Shown: positions 57,834 through 64,000 of the stretch, piece by piece
Layout: each line of letters starts with the position of its first letter
How positions within the stretch are numbered: the first letter of the stretch is position 1
Assembly (NCBI GenBank): GCA_951217055.1
Contig: OX578284.1
Span: 47,667,177 to 47,731,176, forward strand
Source: Gerris lacustris
Taxonomy: Eukaryota; Arthropoda; Insecta; Hemiptera; Gerridae
Reading direction: 5' to 3'
DNA length: 64,000 nt
Program-made: the position numbers and the translations under genes
The notes under the pieces: model-generated
Told to the model about the DNA's origin: nothing
Seen by the model: the letters and a program-made list of their open reading frames with translations, nothing else
The model's database searches: none

Positions 57834-60800
57834 TTATTTTTGTCGTGGTCTTAAGGCCATGTGATGAGTTGGTCTTGCATTTGTGTTTGGTTGTAGATTT
57901 TGGTTTCTTGCTGTCTGATTATCGTTGTCTGATTCATCAGTACTACCTGATTCATCAGTACTGTCTGATGATGCATCACTCAAGTTTTGATTTTGGTCTG
58001 GTGGGGTTGTGAATGGTACTTTATGTTTGCTGTGCCTTTTTATTGCAGGTTTTATTCTGTTTATGTGTACTGTAAGTTTTCTATTGCCTACTTGTAGTTG
58101 AACTGTTAATGGACTAATAATACGTGTTATCGCGTGTGGCCCTGTCCATTTACGGGCAAGTTTGTGGACAGTTCCTTTCTTTATTTGGGGTTTATGTAAA
58201 TATACGAGTTGGCCTATCTTATAGTTTCTTGTGCTAGTCTTGTAATGTTTGTTGTATTGGCGTTCTCTCTTTTGAGCCGCTTGAACTTGAAAAGCGTCTG
58301 TTTGATCGAATACATCTCTCAGTTTCTTTTTAAGTTCGGCTATTTGTGTTGTGTATTTGGGCCTGTTTGTGGATATATTGTCTACGAAACCAATGTGTCG
58401 CATGGGGAAACCGAAAACTATTTCGTGTGGACTAAAGTTTGTGCTTTCATGGTGACTTATGTTGTGTGACATTTGAATTAATTTAACATACTTGTCCCAA
58501 TCTGTTTGTCTGATGTTAGTGTAATGACTTAGGGAGTTATTAACGCCTTTAAATATATTCTCTACCAAGCCATTTGAACTGGGATGATATGGCGTTGAAA
58601 ATACTTGTTTGATTTGAAATAATTTGGCCAATTCTGACATTAGTGTGGACGTGAAATTTTTCGCATTATCACTCAGCAGGATGCTAGGGCAGCCTACTAC
58701 TGAGAATACGTGAGTTAATAGGGCTTTTGCTACTGTTTGGGTTGTTTGATTTTGAAGGGGAATTAAAAATAAAAACCTACTGTACTGGTCTATTACAGCT
58801 AAAATATATTGGTTTTGGTCTTCTGATTTGGGATATGGCCCACAAATATCCATGGACATGGCTTGAAAACTGTATGATGGTCTTTGAAATTTTCCTAGTT
58901 CGGCTGTTTGTTGTCCGTGTGTCTTTCTTTGATTACAGCTGTTACAACTCCTACAAAAATCTTCAATGTCTTTGTACATTCCTGGCCAGTAATAAGTGGT
59001 TTGAATTAATTTTAGAGTTTTAAGTCTCGATTGATGAGCTGCTAAAGCAGGGTTTTCGTGAAATAGGGTCATTATTTTGTGTCGTAATGTTTGTGGTGCT
59101 AATATCAGTCGTTTGTTGTCTTTAGTGTAGTAAATAAGATTATCTAGTCCGGTTGTGTATTGTTTGGAATTTCGGAGGTTTTGACATTCTACATCGTTGT
59201 CTTGGAAAAAATTAATTGTTGGTAAATCTAAGTTGAGTTGTACTTGAGACGTTTGATCTGTATTCGGTTTATTGGCTGATATGTTGCAAATTATTCGTGA
59301 CAGAGCATCTACATGCTCGATTTTTGAGCCGGGGTAGTATTTAATTGTAGCATTTGGTGCTATTTCTTGGAGAATTAATGCCCAATTACATAATCTAGAA
59401 TTATTGGAATTTCGAATGGACGACAAAAAGGAAAGTGGTTGGTGATCTGTACGGATTTCTATTGGGTAACCCTGTACCCAATAACGAAAATGTTTTAAAC
59501 TGTCTATTACTGCGAGCGCCTCACGCTCGGTGGCACTGTAACGTGATTCTCTAGGTGTTAACTGACGGCTGTGGTATGCGATTGGACGTTCTTTGTCAAT
59601 ATTTTGGCTTAATATTGCACCTAGTGCAATTTGTGAACAGTCTGTAGTCAAAATAAAAGGATGGTTGTAATTTGGGAATGCTAAAACCGGTGGATTTATT
59701 AATTTTTCTTTTAAGGTTTCAAATGCCTTTTGACATTCTTCCGTCCAAACGTATGCTGTATCCTTACGTGTAAGAGCAGTTAGTGGAGTAGCTATTTGTG
59801 CAAAGGAATTTACATGCCGTCTAAAATATGTTGTCATACCAAGAAAACGTCTTAATTCTTTTAAATTTTTGGGTGCTGGATATTTCTGAATGACTTCGAT
59901 TTTCCTTGGATCCGCCGATATACCATCTGCCGTAATTATGTGGCCTAAATATTTAATTTCTTTGAGGAAGAATGTGCATTTTTCTAGTTGAACGTACAAA
60001 TTTGCTTCTTTAAATTTTTCAAGTGTTTCTACAAGTGATTTTAAATGAGGGAAAATTCCTCCACTCGAGTGAACAACTGCATCGTCAAGGTATACAAATG
60101 CATTTCGTCCAATTTGGTTGGCTAATGTGCGGTCCATATATTTTTGAAAGGATTTGGGCGCACTAGAAAGTCCCATAGGTAATTTATTGTAGCAATAGCT
60201 TTTGCCTAAGCCTGTGGAAAATGAAGTTTTGTCTTGAGATTCTTTGTCTAAAGCAATTTGATGAAAACCCGAAACTAAGTCTATTGTTGAGTATGTGTCG
60301 GCCTTATTTAAGTTACTGAGTGTCTCTGTAATGTTTGGTATGTCGTGTGCTTCATCTAAAATTTTTGCGTTTAGTCCTCGTAAATCTACAACTAGTCTAT
60401 AACGTCGTTTAATGTCTTCTAATGTCATGTCTTGTATATCTATGGGGGGGCCTTCGAAGGCTTTTGGTATTATCCTACAAGGAGCCGACCATGGACTTTG
60501 AGATTCTCTCAGAACTCCTGAGTCAACTCCGTCTTGAATAAGTGCTTTCATAATAGGGATTTGTGAATGGGCCAATCTATATGGTTTTTTAAAGACAGGG
60601 GTTTCATCTGTGGTATTAATGTGATGGGTGTACCCTACAGCTGTTCCTAATTTGGGATAATTTTCATGAGAAAACACAGAATAAACTGGTTCAAGGCCCT
60701 TAACTACTATATCTTGATCTTCTTTGGATAAATGATCTAGTTTCTTTCTAAGGGACTTAATTAATGAAGCTTTTTCTTCGCTTGACATTTTTATTATTGA

Positions 60801-61946
60801 GTTTGCTTTGTGTTTGTTTGTAGTTGTTATATTGTTGACAGATATCGTGTCAGTTTGCATGGCTTTATCCGATTGTAAATAAGCTTCTGGAATTTGTTCA
60901 ATATTGGCTATTGGTGTGCGCTTTCTTAAAACTACCTTATAATGATTTGTGTTATAAATTTGAATTGTGTATTTAAATGGGTCATGGACAATTTGAATAG
61001 AAGGAGAAATGTATACTCCACTAGGCAAAGTGTCCCCTGATGTTAAAAGTATCGTTTTGTTTGTCCAGTCATTTTGTAACTTTCTAACCTCTATGGTCTT
61101 TACTATTTCTGTTCGAGGTGGAAGTTCAAGTTTTAGTCTATTAAACAGTCTAGTTAATAAGAGGTTTGGAAGTGTGCTTGTCCGGGTGTGTCTATTGGTT
61201 TGAGTGTGCGAGTCCAGCTGAGTTGTGGAATCTGCTGACCTACAAGTTCGTTGTCCTGTGCTATCTAATAAAGTGTCTAAGTCTGCGTCAGCTTTTTGTT
61301 TATCTCCTCTGTTATGATGTTTGTGATGTAGGAGGTTAATCAGCTGTTCCTTTGACCTACTTTTTCTTTGGTCTACAAACTTTATTTTCGTTAACCCCAA
61401 TGATATTTCTGCGAGTTGAAAGTTGATAATACCATTGTGCTTATTAAAGAAATCTAGGCCTAAAATAAGGTTAAAGTTAGTGTTGTTAAAGTCTGAGACT
61501 AAGAATGAATGCGTGAACTGTCTTCTGTGGCCTAAAGTAATGGTTAAATCAGTCTGTCCTTGTACAGTCATAACCTGACCTGTTATACCTTTGAGTGTGA
61601 CATCTACAGGGTTGATGACTTCAGTCTTAGTTAACAAATTAGGGTGAATAACTGATACCGCTGAACCTGTATCTAGGAGTGTTACAACTGGCATTTTGTT
61701 TATCTTTGCTATAATGAGAGCTTGTTTATCTGCTACATTTATTGATGGTATAGTTATTACTGTTGTGTTGCAATTTGGTGTTGTGAATTTATTATTTGTT
61801 AGTGGAAATTGTGTGCCTATCGACTTTGTTTGTGGAATTATTTGGGTATGTTTTATGGTGGTTGTTTGTGTTTGAATTTGTTGATGAGTCTTTGTTTGTT
61901 GAGATGATTGGTGAGGCGGGGGAAATGAAATATTTATTTGTTCCAT
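57834..61946 (-). CDS. pol: Pol polyprotein (protease, RT, RNase H, integrase)
   Basis: 1370 codons from the first ATG. The frame is open upstream to the gag slippery site, so Pol is probably made as a Gag-Pol fusion rather than from this ATG. Domains: retropepsin with LLDTGSA (D92); reverse transcriptase about 450-680 with STIDLVSGF (D556) and VYLDDAV (D621, D622); RNase H about 760-885 with acidic residues D769, E808, D834 and D880; integrase zinc finger (H963, H971, C1001, C1004) and catalytic D1033, D1093 and E1129, spaced D-x59-D-x35-E; GPY/F-type module near 1266-1300; then a disordered acidic/Gln-rich tail. There is no chromodomain and no stop or frameshift. It copies the element's RNA into DNA and integrates it. 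All key catalytic residues are present. Confidence 0.95.
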   Translation of the reverse strand: MEQINISFPPPHQSSQQTKTHQQIQTQTTTIKHTQIIPQTKSIGTQFPLTNNKFTTPNCNTTVITIPSINVADKQALIIAKINKMPVVTLLDTGSAVSVIHPNLLTKTEVINPVDVTLKGITGQVMTVQGQTDLTITLGHRRQFTHSFLVSDFNNTNFNLILGLDFFNKHNGIINFQLAEISLGLTKIKFVDQRKSRSKEQLINLLHHKHHNRGDKQKADADLDTLLDSTGQRTCRSADSTTQLDSHTQTNRHTRTSTLPNLLLTRLFNRLKLELPPRTEIVKTIEVRKLQNDWTNKTILLTSGDTLPSGVYISPSIQIVHDPFKYTIQIYNTNHYKVVLRKRTPIANIEQIPEAYLQSDKAMQTDTISVNNITTTNKHKANSIIKMSSEEKASLIKSLRKKLDHLSKEDQDIVVKGLEPVYSVFSHENYPKLGTAVGYTHHINTTDETPVFKKPYRLAHSQIPIMKALIQDGVDSGVLRESQSPWSAPCRIIPKAFEGPPIDIQDMTLEDIKRRYRLVVDLRGLNAKILDEAHDIPNITETLSNLNKADTYSTIDLVSGFHQIALDKESQDKTSFSTGLGKSYCYNKLPMGLSSAPKSFQKYMDRTLANQIGRNAFVYLDDAVVHSSGGIFPHLKSLVETLEKFKEANLYVQLEKCTFFLKEIKYLGHIITADGISADPRKIEVIQKYPAPKNLKELRRFLGMTTYFRRHVNSFAQIATPLTALTRKDTAYVWTEECQKAFETLKEKLINPPVLAFPNYNHPFILTTDCSQIALGAILSQNIDKERPIAYHSRQLTPRESRYSATEREALAVIDSLKHFRYWVQGYPIEIRTDHQPLSFLSSIRNSNNSRLCNWALILQEIAPNATIKYYPGSKIEHVDALSRIICNISANKPNTDQTSQVQLNLDLPTINFFQDNDVECQNLRNSKQYTTGLDNLIYYTKDNKRLILAPQTLRHKIMTLFHENPALAAHQSRLKTLKLIQTTYYWPGMYKDIEDFCRSCNSCNQRKTHGQQTAELGKFQRPSYSFQAMSMDICGPYPKSEDQNQYILAVIDQYSRFLFLIPLQNQTTQTVAKALLTHVFSVVGCPSILLSDNAKNFTSTLMSELAKLFQIKQVFSTPYHPSSNGLVENIFKGVNNSLSHYTNIRQTDWDKYVKLIQMSHNISHHESTNFSPHEIVFGFPMRHIGFVDNISTNRPKYTTQIAELKKKLRDVFDQTDAFQVQAAQKRERQYNKHYKTSTRNYKIGQLVYLHKPQIKKGTVHKLARKWTGPHAITRIISPLTVQLQVGNRKLTVHINRIKPAIKRHSKHKVPFTTPPDQNQNLSDASSDSTDESGSTDESDNDNQTARNQNLQPNTNARPTHHMALRPRQK

Positions 61947-61967
61947 CCCCCGCGTGTCTAGTTTAAA
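61916..61967 (-). promoter_or_regulatory. Programmed -1 frameshift signal at the gag-pol junction
   Basis: The slippery heptamer T TTA AAC (61967-61961) covers the last two sense codons of gag in the correct phase. The UAG stop follows at once. After a 7-nt spacer, an 8-bp stem (GCGGGGGA at 61953-61946 with TCCCCCGC at 61923-61916, seven G-C pairs) closes a 22-nt loop that can pair further. Slippage by -1 enters the pol frame with no stop before its ATG. Confidence 0.88.
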
Positions 61968-63655
61968 AGTTGTTTCAGTTGACTACATTCTACTGCCGTG
62001 TGCCCTGTTTGCTTGCAAAATTTACAATATATTGTTTTTGTATATTTGTAGCAATGTCGTGCCTCATGACCTTGTTTGTAGCATAATTGGCAGGTGGTAT
62101 TTTGTGTGTGTGTTTCTGTGCGCCTTGGTGGTGTTTGGGACCTATTTCGTGATGTAGGAGATCGTCTCCTGTTATAAGAAATTGAGGGTGATTGTTCCCT
62201 TGAAACTCGGGGAGAACTGTAAGGTGTATGTGATCTATATCTGTTATAGGAGTTATAACTGGACGGCGAACTACCTCTAGAAGAATTAGGTGATTTGTAC
62301 TGTCTTCTAGGTTTGTTAGGACATTCACTGTGCCAGTGAAATGAATTTTGACAATATTGACATTTAGGCGGTGCTTGATAATGGTTATGTTTATAAGTGT
62401 TTAAATTGGGTGTTTTGTACTGTGGGAGTTTTATTTTGTTATGTTTTTCTGGTGATTGAGACCGTGGTGTGTTGGTGTGTTGTTGTGTTGGGCTTTTGTC
62501 CTTTAGCAGAGCGGCTTTATAAGGAAATTCTTCGGGTTTATCAGCAAAGAAGACTTGTTTGGGCTCCGGTTTTGTGGATCCCGGATCCAACCCTAATTCT
62601 TGGAGGCTGCAAGCCGTCCGAACAGTGTCGTTGTATGACTTTGGTAACTTGGCTTTTACCAAGTCCCTGAATTTTTGGTTAATATTGTTAAGAAACGTTT
62701 CCTGAGCCAGGTGATCTAGCATTAAGGAAAACGTTTCTAAAGGGTCAGTTCGAGCTGCTAGATTTAGTTTTGCCGTTATGTGATTAATTTTGTCTGCTAA
62801 GGACTTAAGCGTGTCGTGTGGTTCGGGTTTGAGTTGAGTCAACTTTTTGAGAATGTTGTGAGGCTTCTGTTCCTGGTCTGACCGGAACCTTTTCAAAAAT
62901 GCATTTTTGAGCTCTGCCCAAGTAAAATTATGGTTGTTTAGTTTAAAGGCGTTAAAGAATGTTAGAGCCGCTCCGTCCAGCTTCATTTGGAAGACAGCTT
63001 TAAGCTGCCCTTCCGACCAGTCAGAAAGACGGGATGCATTTTCGACACTCTCAAAAATGTGCTCAATGTCAGGGTCTGTGTGGTTACCGGAATATTTGGG
63101 GATGGCTTGAACTAAGGTTAAATTTATTTGTTGTGGTGATATGAGTTGGTTCGTGTAGGCTTTGTGTGTAGTTTGAGGTTGTGTGTGTGAAGTTTGAGGT
63201 TGTTCTGAGGGTGTTAGTGTTCGTGTTCGCGCATTGCGTTCATGTATGTCATCTAAAATTATATTAAGTGCAACTTTTAAACTAGCTATTTCCTCCTTGG
63301 TTTGGCGATAGTCGGTTTTGACCTCTGCGATTGCAGCAGCGACATTAAACTCATTGGCCGTCATATTATCGACGTCCTTTGGACTAACACCTGTCTCAGT
63401 CGCTACCTTGTCGAAAAGACGACTGATGTCAACAGGGTCAGTTGGGAGTTCAGGTAAGGATTCCTTAGGGATTAAATATTCCTCAGGAACCCTGAGAGGG
63501 TTGTCTTTGGTTTGTTTCTTAATGAATTTTTGTAATTTGGCCCTCATATCTCTTGCGGTCCCGTCATGGTGTATGTCGAGGTCTGTCAGGATCTGAGTTA
63601 AAAACTCACACCTTATGTAGGGGAGGTTGGATAGGTTAATAGTTACCTGAGACAT
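61958..63655 (-). CDS. gag: Gag structural protein with three CCHC zinc knuckles
   Basis: 565 codons, MSQVTINLSNL... to ...QLKQLLN. The N-terminal part has a SAP-like helical stretch, then a coiled-coil-like segment near 115-145. A central capsid-type region follows (about 190-360, with WSEGQLKAVFQMKLDGAA and FTWAELKNAFLKRF typical of retrotransposon Gag). Zinc knuckles C-x2-C-x4-H-x4-C lie at 432-445, 522-535 and 544-557. The first is separated from the other two by a 76-residue Arg/Ser/Tyr-rich linker. Three knuckles is more than the usual one or two. It forms the particle and binds element RNA. The start is the first ATG of the frame, preceded by an A/T-rich leader. Confidence 0.93.
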   Translation of the reverse strand: MSQVTINLSNLPYIRCEFLTQILTDLDIHHDGTARDMRAKLQKFIKKQTKDNPLRVPEEYLIPKESLPELPTDPVDISRLFDKVATETGVSPKDVDNMTANEFNVAAAIAEVKTDYRQTKEEIASLKVALNIILDDIHERNARTRTLTPSEQPQTSHTQPQTTHKAYTNQLISPQQINLTLVQAIPKYSGNHTDPDIEHIFESVENASRLSDWSEGQLKAVFQMKLDGAALTFFNAFKLNNHNFTWAELKNAFLKRFRSDQEQKPHNILKKLTQLKPEPHDTLKSLADKINHITAKLNLAARTDPLETFSLMLDHLAQETFLNNINQKFRDLVKAKLPKSYNDTVRTACSLQELGLDPGSTKPEPKQVFFADKPEEFPYKAALLKDKSPTQQHTNTPRSQSPEKHNKIKLPQYKTPNLNTYKHNHYQAPPKCQYCQNSFHWHSECPNKPRRQYKSPNSSRGSSPSSYNSYNRYRSHTPYSSPRVSREQSPSISYNRRRSPTSRNRSQTPPRRTETHTQNTTCQLCYKQGHEARHCYKYTKTIYCKFCKQTGHTAVECSQLKQLLN

Positions 63656-64000
63656 TATTATTATTTATTTATTTATTTGATTATGTGTTTTATTTCTTTT
63701 AAATGTGTATTGGTGAATGTTACGTGTTTTTATTTGTAAGGGAATTTATTGGATTGTGACAAGTGGGAATGTGTTATATTGAGGTATGAAAAATAAAGTG
63801 AATAATTTGAAAAATTTATGATAAATGCAGATAATATATATTAAAAAATAATTTCTTACCTTATTATTGAATCCTGTGTCCGGTTGTTGACGTTGATTGT
63901 TTTTTTTTTTTTTTTTTGTTCAGTGCACTCGCGTCTCTGGAGGGGTGTTTTGTTTTTATGTTTTAAAAAAAAATGTATGTTAAAAATTAAATGAATGATG
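63656..64000 (-). other. Partial 5' leader of the retrotransposon
   Basis: No LTR sequence and no tRNA-complementary primer site is seen, so the 5' LTR starts beyond the window. It has an A/T-rich tract and an 18-bp T run (plus strand, near 63900). AATAAG/GTAAGAA on the minus strand near 63859 would be a good splice donor, but no use for it is evident. Confidence 0.6.

Larger units (their letters stand above)
55122..64000 (-). mobile_element. Ty3/mdg4-type LTR retrotransposon, 5' end cut off by the window
   Basis: In transcription order on the minus strand: 5' leader (partial), gag, pol, long noncoding 3' region, polypurine tract, 3' LTR. Both frames are uninterrupted and the frameshift signal is intact, so the insertion is probably young and possibly still mobile. 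No envelope frame was found. The 5' LTR and primer-binding site lie beyond 64000. Domain order protease-RT-RNase H-integrase places it in Ty3/Metaviridae. Confidence 0.93.

Noticed and set aside
58209..63596. Several plus-strand open frames of 60-100 codons across the gag-pol region
   Set aside because: They lie antisense to clearly coding gag and pol, have no domains of their own, and are by-products of codon use on the other strand.

Overview
The window is AT-rich eukaryotic, almost certainly metazoan, DNA. It has canonical GT-AG splice sites, very low gene density, many transposon families, long microsatellites, and one Ty3/mdg4-type LTR retrotransposon with intact reading frames. An arthropod fits the element mix (hAT, mariner, tRNA- and 5S-derived SINEs), but the species cannot be named from the sequence.

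Host gene. Only one host gene is supported, on the minus strand. A 105-bp internal exon (43971-44075) has a strong acceptor and a perfect donor and encodes a Cys-rich segment ending in a Trp-rich stretch. It joins in phase to a terminal exon at 2393-2636, which encodes the rest of a membrane segment, a basic stop-transfer patch and a tail with two PPxY motifs. The product resembles the WBP1/VOPP1 class of small single-pass, WW-domain-binding proteins. The intron between them is about 41.3 kb, so about two thirds of the window is one intron filled with repeats. The 5' exons were not found.

Intron, 2.6-44 kb. It holds a 583-bp palindrome (3612-4194), minisatellites of 38, 154, 106 and 31 bp, a 78-bp satellite built from the end of an LTR and its polypurine tract (10180-11084), several copies of repeat families that carry terminal hairpins and tend to sit in inverted pairs, a SINE with target-site duplications (TSDs), a mariner remnant with long inverted repeats (42270-43198), and a 2.16-kb insertion. 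That insertion is six head-to-tail 310-bp units plus an inverted copy, flanked by a perfect 13-bp TSD (37979-40161).

44-55 kb. This is a nest of elements. Two insertions carry tRNA-like sequence at both ends, each with its own TSD, and in both the upstream tRNA copy begins in the anticodon loop. One lies in a hAT element and the other in a 5S-like SINE. A terminal-inverted-repeat (TIR) element at 49274-50847 has many GGTAACGT motifs, and a mariner-like TIR element is split by a second hAT.

55-64 kb. A Ty3-type element runs on the minus strand: 3' LTR (55122-55388), polypurine tract, a long noncoding 3' region, pol (57834-61946) and gag (61958-63655). The gag-pol junction has a textbook -1 frameshift signal. 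The 5' LTR lies beyond the window. The intronic 78-bp satellite derives from this LTR family, which ties the two ends of the window together.
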